From Euglena gracilis (taxonomy: Eukaryota; Euglenida; Euglenophyceae; Euglenales): 64,000 nt of DNA. The stretch lies in assembly GCA_039621445.1 (NCBI GenBank), contig CP154956.1, forward strand, positions 70,585,349-70,649,348. The letters run 5' to 3'. Positions within the stretch are counted from its first letter, which is position 1; the number at the start of each line of letters is the position of its first letter. Below are positions 23,646 through 36,941 of the stretch, one piece after another. The position numbers and the translations under genes are program-made. The notes under the pieces are model-generated. The model saw only the letters and a list, made by a program, of their open reading frames with translations. It was not told the origin of the DNA and ran no database searches.

Positions 23646-24018
23646 GTTGGCAACGCACTTCAACTGCATGAAAAACTGCGGCTGGCTTCTGCGCAACGTG
23701 CTCCAGGAAGAAGGGGCCAAATGTTTGTCGGGACAGGGTGCAATTGACTGGTCACCCTCGGGGATGACCAGGGAGGCTGGCACAACCCCGACGGGGGGGT
23801 TTTCGTGGCCCAAAAATATCGCTTACGATGGGTGTTTGCAGGCTTTTCAGCGCCTTTGGCGCCGAACTACCATTTGGCCGAGTGCCCAGGCACTTTTGGG
23901 CCCGACCGCCCTCCCGCTGGGGAGGGGAGGTCTGGTCTACGGGCCTTGGAATGCATGCCCAGGCCCCCCCTCTTTTGGGCGGGGTCGGCGCCTTAAAATG
24001 AACTCAACCCTCCCAACA

Positions 24019-24400
24019 GGGTTTGATATAAGGAGGGCGTACATGGTTTAGGGGGGGGGGGTGTCCCCCCCACCCCCCCCCCCCTCCTGGCCCGCAGGGG
24101 GGGTCCGGACCACCCCCCCCCCACCGGCCAGGGGGGTCCGGACCGACCCTGGGGGGTTATCCGGGACCCCCCCCCCAAAAAGGGTCAATTTTTTCCTCTG
24201 GCGCTTTGCGCCGAATTTTTTTTGCATTTTTGGCACATTTTTTCCCAAAAAGTGCCCAAAATGGCACTTTGGGTCGTTTTGGGGGGTCAAAATTTTTCGG
24301 TCACCCAGACCGCGCCAGTCCCCCCCCCCCCCCCCCCCCCTGGCCCGCCGGGGGGGGGGGTCCGGACCACCCCCCCACCTGTCCTTATATTGAACCCTGC
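24019..24400. repeat. Dispersed repeat (second copy 28022-28760, partial 58670-58900)
   Basis: TATAAGGAGGGCGTACATGG (24026) matches TGTAAGGAGGGCGTACAGGG (28030). Both are followed by C-rich text and then by TGGCGCTTTGCGCCGAA-type hairpins with T-rich spacers (24198, 28502, 28627). The 58.7-58.9 kb segment has the same T-rich spacers and GGCGCGAAGCGCC hairpins. Between, 28062-28380 repeats CACCTATAAGAAACCCC about seven times. Confidence 0.65.
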
Positions 24401-24465
24401 CTCCCAATTGTGGTCCCCCCACCCCTCCGTCCCGCAAGCCCCAACCCCTCGGGGCAGCCCCCAAG

Positions 24466-24556
24466 ACCCACGTCCGCCACATGCGGTCGGCGGAGGACGT
24501 GTACCGCCAGGTGGCCGCCTACCCGTGGAAGCCCGGCTTCCCCCACGCCCCCACTG
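24466..24556 (+). CDS. Candidate exon, unknown protein
   Basis: After CCCCCAAG| the frame ACC CAC GTC has every third base G or C for about 30 codons (THVRHMRSAEDVYRQVAAYP then WKPGFPHAP). A donor CAG|GTGGCC at 24511 would end the exon early at 24510; read-through to about 24556 is equally open. Family unknown. It lies between two copies of unrelated dispersed repeats. Confidence 0.4.
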
Positions 24557-26060
24557 CCACCAAACCCGCACCCCTCCCAGAATTAATTTTGTCATACCCC
24601 TCTAGGCAGTTAGCGAATACTTTGGCTGGTGGCTGGGGCCGGGGGGGGGGGGTGGCAAAAGACGGTTTGAGCACCTCGGGGTGGGGAATTCGTAAAGATT
24701 TGGTACAACGGAACCCTGCCAAATTTTCGCCTCGATTTTCTAAATATTTTCGCCAGTTTACACTTTCTTTGACCAAATGGTGCCTTCATCTCATGTACAT
24801 GGACATTTAGCCCTAGTTTTGTCCCATAAATCTCCAAGATTTATATTCTTGCAAAGCCCACCAAATTTTTCCCAACATTTTTCACCCATGACGACAAAAA
24901 TAATTTTCCATTTCTTAGTCACAATCATCACTTGTCCAGGTCAAATTTTTTACTCGGTCAATTTATTACCCAATCTAGGAGTTTTAATCATTTCCAGTTG
25001 CCCGAAAAACAGCTGGGTGGCATTGGGCTTTTGAACTTTGCCTTGGTGGGTGCCAGAAATAGGCCTAGAGTGGTAAAAAGATGGGTCTAAAATTCATACT
25101 ACCCACGTCAAATTCTGCTGGGAATTTTTTTTGCAAACTCCGCAGTTTGCTACAATTTCTGCACTTTCCTCAAATTTTCCACGTTTTCCCCCGAATTTTC
25201 ATGCATTTTTTACCCCCCCCCCCTAATAGAAGCACGGGTGCGCTCATAGCAGCCGCCTCCGGCGGCGGACGGTGCGCTTCTATTTGGACCCTACCTGCGC
25301 GATTTTTGTTGATTTCCTTTAGAAATCCCATCAAAATGGGGGGTGCGCTTGTAGCGGACCGCCGCCTTCGGCGGCAGGGGGTGCGCTTTTATTTGGACAC
25401 TGCGCTGGCAGCGGCCCCGTGCTTCTATTGGGGGCCTTTTCTCCCTTAACCACATCAACTTGAAATGGAGGATGCGATGTCTTTCGGCTGTTCCTCGAAT
25501 GGTTCACAGGGCAAGGGGGGGAACAGGAGTGCTTTTTTTTGCGTTTCTTGCATTATTTTCCAAACTTTGACAAAACAATTTTGCATTTTTTTTCACTTTT
25601 TTGATTGTTTTCCATTTTCCGTTGGGAATGCAAAACCTTTTTTTTGGAGACCTGAAAATTGAAAATGACAGTTTAAAGGAGACACCATTTTTGAATAATG
25701 AAGAAACAGAGATTTCAAAAACTTCTGCCCTCCCTCCAACAGAAAATGCATTCTTCTGTAACCAATTCTCCAACGATTTTACATAGTTTTCCACAGTTTT
25801 CCCGTTTTCCAAAGTTTCATCCAGTTTTCCCAAATGCCTTCGATGTTCGAGTATGTACATGCCTTCAAATTCACCTGTAATTTTCCGTCTGAATATCATA
25901 TATCTCTGATTTTATGACCTTTCCCCCCCCTTGATTCGACCTGAGTTCCAGCCGGGGGACCTGCCCCGGGGGGTCACCCAGCATGACAGCCTTTCCCTAG
26001 CCAGCCCAAAGCCTTTTTCTATCCTCTGAACTGATCCCCCAGGGGTCTGTAAGCGATGGC

Positions 26061-27057
<997 letters not shown>

Positions 27058-27125
27058 TCAGTCAGTGGGGGTGTGTCCCTGCCAACTTGTCTTGGGCCCC
27101 ACCTGTCCCCTTGCGGCCGCTGGAG

Positions 27126-27985
27126 GGCCCCCCTGCCATACTGGCGCGGTACCGGGCGGAGCCGGGGCTGCACAGCCTCATCCGCTTCGTGGAACACATG
27201 GCCGCCGGTGTGCTCCGGGCTGTGTCGCTCAGTGTCCGCCGGCCACGTCCCCCTAGGCCGTCTGCCTGTGGCTCAGCCATGTGGTCAGCGCTCGAAACAC
27301 GGCACACCGTGCGGGGTGACTGTTTTCGGGACTCTGAGTGGCGTTGGGCAGAAAGACAGAGGAACGTGCGTGGTGAAGGATTATTTGTTTGATTTTTTCC
27401 ATCGTTTTCCCAAAATAAAGACAACGTACAATGCACACAAAAGCTTCATCGTTGGAGAATTATTTGGTAGGGTTTTGCCACTGCCCCCCACCCGGGGGTT
27501 CCCCCAATGAGATCAGGGGGCGGGCTTCCCACTTCTGTCTGTGATCAGTCTGCGTGCGATCCCCGAAAAATGGCGAGAACCGCTTCCGAGAATGGGTGTG
27601 CAGATTTGGGGTTATTATAAAAGAATTGGGTCAAGGTCAGCATTTGCGTCCAGAATTTAGCCGGAAATGGGATTTTCGGCCTAAATCCCAAAAACCGACC
27701 CCAAATCGGACGGCCAACTGTTACCCCAACGTTCCTCCTTCCTTCCTTCCTCAGGCACAGAGGGGGGGACGGGAACGCCAGAGCCCCCATGACAGTCGCC
27801 CTCCACCGCTCAGCGCTGCCTCCGTCCCCCTGCCGCCCACAGATCTGGCTCCGGGCGCGCGCTGCGTGCCGCGCGATGCGGCCCACGCCGGCAGTCACGG
27901 CGGGCCCCTCTGCGCCGCGCCGCTGCTGACCGGCGTGGCATTCGCCCGGCGCTTCTCGTTCCGCGAGTTCCTCGGGGCGGGCCCC
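27126..27985 (+). CDS. Two linked exons of an unknown protein
   Basis: Exon 27126-27207 (ILARYRAEPGLHSLIRFVEH then MAA) ends with a GT donor in phase 1; the next exon starts at 27843 after CACAG with the two bases needed to complete the codon, and reads DLAPGARCVPRDAAHAGSHG followed by LLTGVAFARRFSFREFLGA. Third positions are almost wholly G/C. The 3' border near 27980 is uncertain because the exon runs into a dispersed repeat at 28022. These exons may be the middle of the 22037-36395 gene. No domain recognised. Confidence 0.5.
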
Positions 27986-29365
27986 CACGCCGGCCGGAGG
28001 GGGGGTTCCTGGGGTCTGCCAGGGTTCGATGTAAGGAGGGCGTACAGGGTTTAAACCCCCTCCCACCTATAAGAAACCCCCTCCATAAGAAACCCCCACC
28101 AATAAGAAACCCTTGGGGATTTTTGGACCGACGTCCACCTTTAAACCCCCACCTACTGTATAAGAAACCCCTGGGGAGCTTTGAACCCAACCACCTCTAA
28201 AAAAACCCCCCATTTTTCTTCGGCTCCAAAGGCGCCAAAAGAAAATTTTAGACTGTTTTTGGCCACTTTTGGCCTTTTGTCGGCTCAAAATTTTTTGGAA
28301 ACCGAAACCCACCTATAAGAAAACCCCACCTATAAGAAACCCCTCGGGCCAATTTTTTGTGAAACCCACCAATAAGAAACGGGTTTCTTGAAGGTGAGGG
28401 GGTTTAGGTGGGGGTGTCCCTCCTGGACCGAATGGAGGATCCGGACCACCCCCCCACCCACCTCCCAAGGGGGTTCTGGCCAAATGTCAAAATTTTCCTT
28501 CTGGCGCTCTGCGTTGAAAATTTTTTGCATTTTTGACAAATTTTTGCGCAAAAAGTGCCCCAAATGACCCTCTTTGGCAAAATATTTGGCATACTGGATG
28601 TTTTGGGGGTCAAAGTTTTCGGTCTGGCGCTTCGCGCTGGACCGAAATTGGCCACCTGGACCGCGCCACTGTTTTAGGTGGGGGGTGTCCCCCGCACCCC
28701 CCCCCCCACCCCTCCTGGACTGGAGGCAAGTCCCGGACCCCTCCCACCTGCCCTAAAATCGAAGCCTGGGGCCTGCACGGCATATGGAAGCCTGCCAGTG
28801 GCCATGGGTCCTCTGTGTTTGTTTCTTACCCTTGACGAAACAGGCGTTTTTTTTTAAGTTGTAAACCATGAAGACCGTTGAAATTGGACAAAATCAGGTG
28901 CCTCAACAAGGAACATTCATTTTTCGCAATTGCTCTGGGAAATGAAAGTAAGCGATTTCAGGGGGTGTTTCTTCGACCCGGTGGCCACCTCTGGAAAGCA
29001 TTCGAACAAAGCCCCCCCCCCCCCGAACCAGCAACGGTGGCCCAGCACAAGCGGAGATGAACAAAAATTAGCCAGGGTGCCTCAAAATAACCCATTTTTT
29101 TATCACACCGAGGCTGAACAAACCCATGGGGCTGTGGCGCCCCATGACAGACAGACGGGCGATGGGACGACAGGATACGGACCAAACCGCAAGAGGTTTG
29201 CAAACCTCGGGCTGCCAGGCTCGTCTTTCAACAGGTGGAGGGGAATCCCGTTGACTTCCTCCCCACGTCCCCGTTGGGATTGGCTGGCGGGGCATACCCC
29301 GGCCACGCCACCGGCCACGGAGGCGGGGTGGCCGGCGTGGGGGCCCACCGCCCGCCTGCCCGGAG

Positions 29366-29500
29366 GCGTCGGGGCTCTCACCGCCCGCCGGGCCGGCGCA
29401 CCACCGGGACCGGTACCGCTACGACGCGTTCCCCGCGCTGGAGGCCCGTGGCTACCCCCAGGCCGCCCTCGGATCCGACCCCGGGGCCCCAAGCATGCCT
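29366..29500 (+). CDS. Candidate exon, unknown protein
   Basis: After GGAG| the frame gives GLSPPAGPAHHRDRYRYDAF then PALEARGYPQAALGS with near-total G/C third positions; the other two + frames are less coherent. The donor could be CAG|GCCGCC (GC type) or a later site. It lies upstream of the glycosyltransferase exons and may belong to them. Confidence 0.4.
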
Positions 29501-29867
29501 GGTCGCCCCCCCCCCCCTGCAAGCGAGAGGGACATGAGGAAGTCGGCCTGGCTGCAAGGCCCTGGCAGACGCGCAGTGTGACCGGGGCGTGGCTGCCTTC
29601 CGGAAAATGCTCACCGGCTTTCAGTTGTATGCCGCTGTCGCAGGAATGGGGATACATGCGTTCACAGTTTCTGTTTTGCAGGTTTTTTTCATGGTCTTTT
29701 TCAAAATATTTTTGACGCCTCTGGATTTTTCGTTGCGTGTGCATGCTTTTTCCCCACTATTTTGTGCCAGCTTTTGCTGTGCAGTTTTTCGCCTGCTTGC
29801 GTGCATATTTTGACCTCTGTGGGGGGGGGTCTTTTGGGCAGTTCAGTTGTATTCACGTTGGAAGTAA

Positions 29868-30175
29868 ACCCCCCAAATAATACCCACGGGGCATTATTTT
29901 TTCGCCCGAAGTCCCGGCCCGAGGGGGGGGGGGTATTATTTCCCAAAAATTTTCGAAATTTTTCGAAGTTCCGTACGAGCAAAAATAGCGCCAAAACCCC
30001 CTTTGGGGTCTTTTCCTGTACTTTCTCGTGAAATTTAGCATTTTTTTTGGAGGCCAGATGATCCAGAAAAATCGATTTTTTCGTAATGTTGTAAGAGATT
30101 GTGATTTTTACCAACATTTTCAGGTCAAAAATCCGGGCCTTCGGCCCGAAATGGGGGGGGGGGTATTATTTTGGC
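29868..30175 (+). repeat. Dispersed element ending in GGTATTATTT, copy 1
   Basis: About 300 bp matched in inverted orientation by 32460-32778 (shared: AATAATACCC ends, AAAAATCGATTTTTTCGTAA, CCGGGCCTTCGGCCCGAA, GGCATTATTTTTTCGCC). The left end reads CAAATAATACCC and the right GGTATTATTT. It is non-coding. Confidence 0.75.
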
Positions 30176-30938
30176 GGCCGAAGTCGGAAGTCGGAGATTG
30201 GGGGGTACATGGGGGGGGGTGTTGTAGCACCCCATTATCCCGGGGGGGAAGGGTTTTTCCATGACCCCCCCTCCGATGCCCGATTGGGGGGGTTGCCGTT
30301 TTTCTGGGGTAGCGCCCGGACGGGGCGGCCGGCTTGGATGCCCTATAAATTCAGTTTTCAGGTTGGTGTCGTGGATTTTTGGGGTTTTTTGGGGGAAAGA
30401 GTTTCCCTCATTATTGCTTTTTCTGGGGATGAATTTCCCCCCCTGTGGACATCCGGTCAGGGGACGGTAGGGGGTAGGGGGTCTTTGCGAACAATGCCAT
30501 GGCCAAGCCCCCGATCGGGGTGACCGGGGGGAAAATGGGTTTTTATTTTATTAAGCGAGGGGAAAAAATTGGTTCGGTACATAGGGGGGGGTTTTTATTT
30601 TGAAGGGTGTCCACATGAGAATTTTTTTTGTTTTATATCTTTTGACAGGTGCATGTGAAGCAACCAGGCTTCTCCAACAAAATGCATCAGGGCATTCATG
30701 GCCCCATCGTAGAGATGCTTCCGATAAAATGACATGTGCAAATCAAACATAAACTGTGGTGTGGTTGGAACGATATTCAGGGAGGGAGTTATCATATCAT
30801 ACCAGGAATGCAAAATGTGGATGTGACGCCAAGCAGAGTACTATTGTACCCAAGAAACGCCCCAGGTTGTTGGGAGCGACCTCTCCCCCTGCAGCCAAGA
30901 GAGGGTTCAGTGCTTGTGTCATTGTTTGGCGGGCGCAG

Positions 30939-33900
30939 GTCTTGCCGGCTGCCGGAGACGCTGGCCAACCGGTCCCTCGTGTACCTGAACTACGACGACC
31001 TCGGCCTGTTCCGGCCCCAGTTCCTTGCCCTCAAGGTATGGGTTTGAGTTTAAAAAAGGCTGTTGACTGACCCTTTCCCTTTCTGTGCGTTCCCACACCG
31101 ATATGGGATCAGGGGGTCGATCCTGGAATCAAATTGAAATGACATTTGGTGCTGTTTTTGCCATAAATATTTCCCTTGGGTGTGCCTTTTCTGTTTCAAA
31201 GACTTGTCTGCTTCTTTAGCTCCTGCCCTGTTTTTTTTTTTTGATGACCCCCCCAAATAACTGTGTAGTGCCCTAAAGGTTTGCTTACCCGATGAAATAA
31301 TAAATAATAAGTAATAAAACAAATTTTCAGGGGAGAAGGCCAAAAAGACCGGTCCAGAGAACCCCCCCCTTTTCAAGGAAAAATCGTGAAAAAATGATGC
31401 ATCATTTTTGGAAAATCAGGAAGTGGAAAGCACAAAAAATCATCTGATCATAATGATCTATTACTTGATGAATAGAAACATTAAAATATGTCACAAATAT
31501 TAATGAACACCAAATGACAACATATTTCTTTTAGGAAGTGCGGTGAATCAGTCCATCAATAATTTTGGGTACTGCCCAAATAACCTTGCAGTTGGTCGGG
31601 ACCAAAATAATTTGTCCACTAACTTTGCAGGGGGCAAGGGGGGGTTATTTTGTTCCGTTGCACTTCCGATTTTTTTCGCTTTTCATCTGTGAGAATTTGC
31701 CCAGACACACCCGGTTCATTTCATTTTTCCTTGGTCGTTGATGCTCCGGCTCCCCGAACCGTCTCTAAAAAGAGTGATTAATCTATCCCCCCCCCAATGG
31801 TGCAGAGGTATTGCGTGCCTCCCTTTTAAGGCAACCCCCCCCCAATCGTCACCCCCTCCTCTGGAAATGGCAGGAGGTGGGTACGAAATCCCGGAGGCAA
31901 GGTTGGGTTTTGGGTTTTGGGTCCCCCCCAAAATTTTGTTTTTTTTTGGGTACCCCCCCAAAAACACCAAAAATTTGTATTTTTGGGACCCCCTCTTTGA
32001 AAAATTTAACCCCTAGCCCCTAACCACCTAAAAAAGGCCGATTTTGGCCAAGAAAAGCCACTTTTCAAAATTTTCTGCGCCTGCGGCGCCCAAAAGGTTA
32101 TCTCACCCCCCGGGGGGGTCCAGCCGGACCCACCCCAACCCCCCCCCGGTGTGCGGTGTGCAGCCTTAAACACTGGGGCTGCAGCCGGAATCGAACCACC
32201 GACCCCCCCGCGTGCAAAGCAGGATTCCTGTCCAACACGTCCAAAAGGATGGAAGCGCACCGGGGGGGGGGCAATGCTTATACAAGGCCAGTGTTTATAC
32301 ACCGGGGGGGGGGGGGGGAATGGTACAACAAAATTGTGGATTCTGATGAGGGGTGATCGTTGGAATCCAGACTATTATTTTCGGAGGAAAAATCATGCCC
32401 TCCAGAATTGTGGCCTCTGATTGGGGGGAAAAACACCCCCCCCCCCCGGGTCCGACTTCGGCCACCGAAATAATACCCCCCCCCCCCGATTTCGGGCCGA
32501 AGGCCCGGATTTTTGACCTGGAAATGTAGGTAAAAATCACAATCTCTGACAACAAATTACGAAAAAAATCGATTTTTCTGGATCACCTGGCCTCCAAAAA
32601 ATGCTAAATTTCAAAGCACAAAAAATGACCCAAAAGGGGGGTTTTGGCACTATTTTTGCTCCTACGGAACGAAAAAATTTGGGAAATAATACCCCCCCCC
32701 AATAATACCCCCCCCCTCGGGCTGGGACTTTAGGCGAAAAAATAATGCCCCGGGGGGTATTATTTGGGGGGTTTACATGTCTCGAACAGAAAATTGCATT
32801 TTGGGGCATTTTGAAAGGCCTTGTGGCCCCAAAAAATTTCAGGATTCAAAATTGTGCTTATTAAACTAAGCTAACTGGACTAACTGGGTGGGGGAAGGTC
32901 TGACTATTGAAAAAAAAAACGCCAGAGAGCGTTTCAAGCAGGCTGGGAGTGTTCAGGACAACTCTGAGCGACAGCCTTTGCGGATGTCGACCATTGTTTC
33001 CCGTGGTTTTCTCTCATCGTCAATGGAGACCCAAAAATTTGATTTTTGGGTACCCCCCCAAAATTTTTGGGCCGATTTTGGGATCCCCCCCCCAAAAATA
33101 CAAAAACAAAACCCAACCTTGCCTGAGGAAACCACATGTGCGTTAAAGGTTTTTTAAATGTTTTTTTTTTGGTATGCTCAAGTCAATAAGGGGATGGGTT
33201 ACTAGCAACCCACCCCCTAATTGCACCCCCCCCCTCTAATTGTCACCTTTGGGGTGTGCAGGAACCCGAAGGCGTGACAAAGAGGGAGGGTCACATTATT
33301 TTACAGCGAAGCACCAGTAGTGAATGATGGTGCCAAATAAATCCCTATTCGGCCGCTGGCAGGTGCACATCTTCGTAATCGCGGGGATGCACGACCACCC
33401 CCGGTACCCTCGCTGGCTGCTGGGCTCTCCAAATTTGCTGCAACCAACTATCGCTGGGCAACAACAGCTGGTGGCCAGCAATTGTCGGCACCTGCACCCG
33501 CCACAAGCAGGCATACATCTGAATGCTCGCAAACCCAATTGCCCATCCGTGGACGACCACCCCGACAAACCCGTGGATATGTAATATGTGGCATTCGGGA
33601 TAATTGTGTGCATGCCACACAAATCTCGCGCACACACATGCACATGCACATGCACATGCACATGCACATGCACATGCACATGCACGCAAGCACGCATATG
33701 CCCGCATATGCCCGCATGCACGCACACATGCACACACGTGCGCGCTCACACGCACTGCCCTGTTAAATGAAATTTCCGTGCATCCCCCTCGACATTTCCT
33801 CCCAGCGAAGGTCGACAGCGTCTGTTTTCCGTCAACGTGGAGCGGCGGGAGGTTCACCCCAAGGTGGTGCCCCTGCCCCTCGGCCTCATGTTCAACGCCT

Positions 33901-36395
33901 CCCGCTTTGTGCGGGCGACCTGTGGCCGGGCGAAGGAAGTGCCCAGGGGCATGCGGGCCATCGCTGGCAAGCCGCCTCCAATGACCCAAATAAAATGTAC
34001 ACATATCTTTTGTTCATGTTTGCTGATGAAGGTTGCCTCTCTGCCTGCCTGTCTGTCCATCTCTCCCTCCATCTGCCCGCTTGCCTGTCTGTCTGTTTGG
34101 GTTTCAAACCTGTCCATCTGCCTCCCCACACCCACAATCAGCTGTTCGGCGGGATGGACCCTCCTCACCGGTGGTTCGCCTCTGCTTGCGGTCCCCAGCC
34201 CACAGCACAAACAACGGCCCTCCTGCCCCCCCCCCCCCCAATCGGCTCACCTCCTGGGGAGCTGCGGGCCGGCCCCTGCCCGCAGCGCCCCACAGCCTGC
34301 TGCTGGCCCGCTTCGACCTCGGCGGGCAGAACATCCAGTCCCGCTTCGGCGGCCGCTGGCTGCGCCGCCGCCCGCTGGTCTCCTACCTGAGGTGTGCCAC
34401 CGCGTGTGTCTTTGTTTTCACCCACGAACCGCTGTCCGACCTCTTTTCAATGCAGCCCGTATTTTTTTAAAAAAAACCATTGCCAGGCTGTTCACCGTCC
34501 TCCTGGCGGCCTGTCCCAGCCACGGTCCTGGCCAGCCTGGTCGTCATCGTCAACAACACCCCCCCCCCCTCTCCTGGTTGCATTAAGGCTTCTGGCCCAG
34601 TCTAAATTCGCTTCTGGCCCAGTTTGCTGTGTGGTGAGTGGCCAGGGACCCTTTACACCAGTGCTCTTTTGTTGCTCTGCCTGGCCGGGTGAGCAACTCT
34701 GGTGTAATGCCAGCACTGTAGGGACATACACTCACCTTGTGTGGTTGGTGTGGTTCCGGTGGGTGGGTCAACACCCCCCCTCTCAACCGGCACACGCACC
34801 TCCATCGCGTTACAGGAAGCACGGCTTCCCCGCCATGGAGGTGCTCCGCGTGGCCGAGCGCATCCCTCACCAGCTGTACGCTCGGATGGTGCTGGGCCAC
34901 CGCTTCGGCCGCTGTACCCTCTCCGCTCCCCACCCTTAAAGCAGCCTCCTGTGTTGCTCAGGCTGAGTAGGCTGAGTAAGGCGGTGCCGAGGGTGGGGAC
35001 CCCACCCCGGGGGTACCTGCTGGGCAGGCACTCCAAGGCTGGGGGAATTTGGCCAAGGCACATCCGGCCCCGAAGGCGCCGGAAGCCTAGAAAAGGCCAT
35101 TTTGGGGCACATTTTGGCCCATGGCCAGGCAGGCATCCCCCTGGGGGTAGTGCCTGCCTGCCCAGGAACTCCAGGGCACTCCGACCCCCCTTCCCACCCC
35201 CAGGATTGGTTAAATTCAGCGTGGTGTCGCTGGTGGTCTAAAAACACGCAACCAAGTGATGCGGTGTGTCAACTTGTTGTATTCCTTGGCTAAGACAGCC
35301 GTTGCTGTGTGGCCATGAAGCTTTCTATTCCGGATAGGACCCTCTCAGCGGGGGGGAAGGAGCCCCTCCATCCATCCTGAGACCATAACCATTTCCTTTC
35401 AACAAAGCAAATCAAAACGAGGGGTCGAACCTGATGAGCGATGGCGCAAACCCGGGACCTCTAACTCAAACCAAACCAAACGTGAACCCGACCTCTGATT
35501 GGGAATGATGCCATTTTACACCACCCCCAATCCTGCCCCCCCCCCCCACCCAAACCTGGGTTTGTGCCAACGTGTGTATCGGGCTGTCCAGCATGTGCTG
35601 ATCAGTCAGCCCGGAAACCCTTGAGTTGACTTGAGCCAGACCTTGCCGGCCCAGAGAGGGGACGGCGCCTGCATCCTGTGCCCAGCCGGCGAGGGGCTCG
35701 ACAGCTTCCGGCTGTGGGAGGCGCTTCTCATGGGGCGTGTCCCCCTCCTCGGCGACTCCCTCCACCCGCCGGACAAGGGCGCCGGACTGCCCCACCCTGG
35801 CCCCTTCTGTGTGTCCCTCCCTCCTCCCATAATGGCTGATTCACTCAGGGCCTTCAGTCTTTCCAATGGAGTCGGCCCAAGGGGTGGCATAAAGGGAACC
35901 CTGTTAAAAGGGAAACCTGCTTTCCCAGGGCGGTGTCCAGCCAGCCAGCACCTTTCTCCCACAGCTCGTAACCAGGTCGCAAATCAACCAGAGACCCGCT
36001 GTTGCATCGTGTCACAGATTGTTGGAGACCAGAAGCAGCCAAAAATGGTTTTCAAACTGCATTTGTCGAGCTTCCACCCCAATGTTTGAGTTGAAAAAAT
36101 TCATTCAAACCTCCATTGTCCCCTCCCATCCCTCGAAGACTGATAGCTTGGTGGAACTTTTTTTTTTGAGTGTCTGACTCCCATGCGGTGTTTCTCAGAA
36201 GGGCCCTGTCCCCGACAGCTACTGGCAGACCTGCCGCACGTGTACGTCAGCGACTGGGAGCCCCTGCGGCCGGCCGCCCTCCTGCGCCGCTGGGAGGCGC
36301 TGGCCAACGACAGCCGGCCGCGGTTCCGCCTGGCCCGCCTCTACATGCCGTGGTGGGCGGTGCACGTCCTCTTGAGGTGCCTCGAGGTGCCCTGA
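30939..36395 (+). CDS. Exostosin/GT47-like glycosyltransferase, C-terminal region
   Basis: Exons: 30939-31035, 33363-about 33470, about 33806-33927, 34286-34391, 34816-about 34913, about 35659-35800, 36219-36395 (TGA). Order of landmarks: RSLVYLNYDDLGLFRP; VHIFVIAGMHDHPRYPRW with LLGSPNLL; LFSVNV then HPKVVPLPLGL; SLLLARFDLGG; HQLYARMVLGHRFG; ILCPAGEGLDSFRLWEALLM with GRVPLL; LPHVYVSDWEPL and a final YMPWWAVHVLL. The CPxGxGxDxxRxWEAL box and the final VxDW region are what identifies exostosin-type GT47 enzymes, which add sugars in the Golgi. Junctions 31035/33363 and 34391/34816 are GT-AG in phase. At 34913/35659 the border sequences resemble each other. A signal-anchor exon 8.9 kb upstream (22037) would suit a type II membrane enzyme. 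Confidence 0.75.
31885..32000 (+). repeat. Dispersed element (GGCAAGGTTGGGTTTTG), copy 1
   Basis: Matched in inverted orientation by 33020-33130, sharing CCAAAATTTTGT-like and GGGTACCCCCCCAAAA text and the end GGCAAGGTTGGGTTTTG. It is interleaved with the 29868/32460 pair. Confidence 0.65.
32182..32255 (-). other. tRNA-like sequence (Ala TGC-like), degenerate
   Basis: On the minus strand a perfect box B GGTTCGATTCC (32188-32198) follows an anticodon arm whose 5-bp stem closes a TTTGCAC loop with TGC at the anticodon place and T at position 33. Box A is poor and the acceptor ends do not pair. Likely a tRNA-derived repeat or pseudogene. Confidence 0.35.
32460..32778 (-). repeat. Dispersed element ending in GGTATTATTT, copy 2 (inverted)
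   Basis: Inverted partner of 29868-30175; both lie in the same interval between glycosyltransferase exons. Differences are mainly point changes and C/G-run length. Confidence 0.75.
33634..33685. repeat. (CACATG)n microsatellite in an intron
   Basis: About eight copies of ACATGC/CACATG hexamer followed by degenerate CGCA text. It lies in the intron before the HPKVVPLPLGL exon. Confidence 0.9.
34575..34775 (+). repeat. Intron-nested SINE-like repeat, copy 2
   Basis: Inside the intron 34392-34815. It shares TTGCATTAAGGCTTCT, TGTGTGGTGAGTGGCCAGG, GCCTGGCCGGG, CCAGCACTGTAGGGACATAC and GGTTGGTGTGGTTCC with 63126-63330 and, inverted, with 22152-22322. Confidence 0.8.
34978..35185. repeat. Dispersed repeat, second copy of 14228-14356 family
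   Basis: Shares GGGCAGGCACTCCAAGG and the AAGGCGCCGGAAG hairpin edge with 14228-14356; a partial repeat of the same words follows at 35120-35185. It sits in the intron between the HQLYARM and CPAGEG exons. Confidence 0.6.
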
Positions 36396-36941
36396 TCCCG
36401 CCCCACGTCTGTCACCCTGCGCACTCGCTTGTATTCCGCTTTGCTTGCGGCCCCGGGATTGCGCGTCCACACCTCTCGCTTGAGCTCTCGCCTTTTCTGG
36501 GTCGCCTTTTGTGCCTCGAAGCATCCGTCCCCTTCATCCCCATCAACCCAGCTTCGAATTTTTTTGAAAGAAAACAATGCATCCAAACCGATGCAGGACT
36601 GAATGCTTCTCGTACCAGGTGACTTTGATGCAAGGAAGCACATGATGATGAGGCAATGATGCACTTTGACAGAGGATTTTGTGGACAAAATCCCAAGGCC
36701 AGCGTTTGAGGAAATCGTTAGCATAATACAAATGAGAAAACTGGCGTCCTTCCAAAGCAAGCCATGGCACCTTCCTAAGCCATTAGTGGTTTAGCCTGCA
36801 CCCTTGCTCAACAGCGTCGATGGGAAGAACAGCAACGGACGTTAGAGAGCCACATATCACAATGGCCACCAAGCAACGCTCTCCCCCCCCCATCAGTGCC
36901 CCTGAACCGCCAATGGCCGGGACCCATGCGCGAGGCGCGGG

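Noticed and set aside
35400-35470. Possible minus-strand tRNA around AGGGGTCGAACCT
   Set aside because: Box B-like word only; no anticodon arm or acceptor pairing could be drawn.
36160-36185. Spliced-leader-like text TTTTTTGAGTGTCTGAC
   Set aside because: Only a short resemblance to a euglenid leader; it lies in an intron with no donor and no repeat-unit context.
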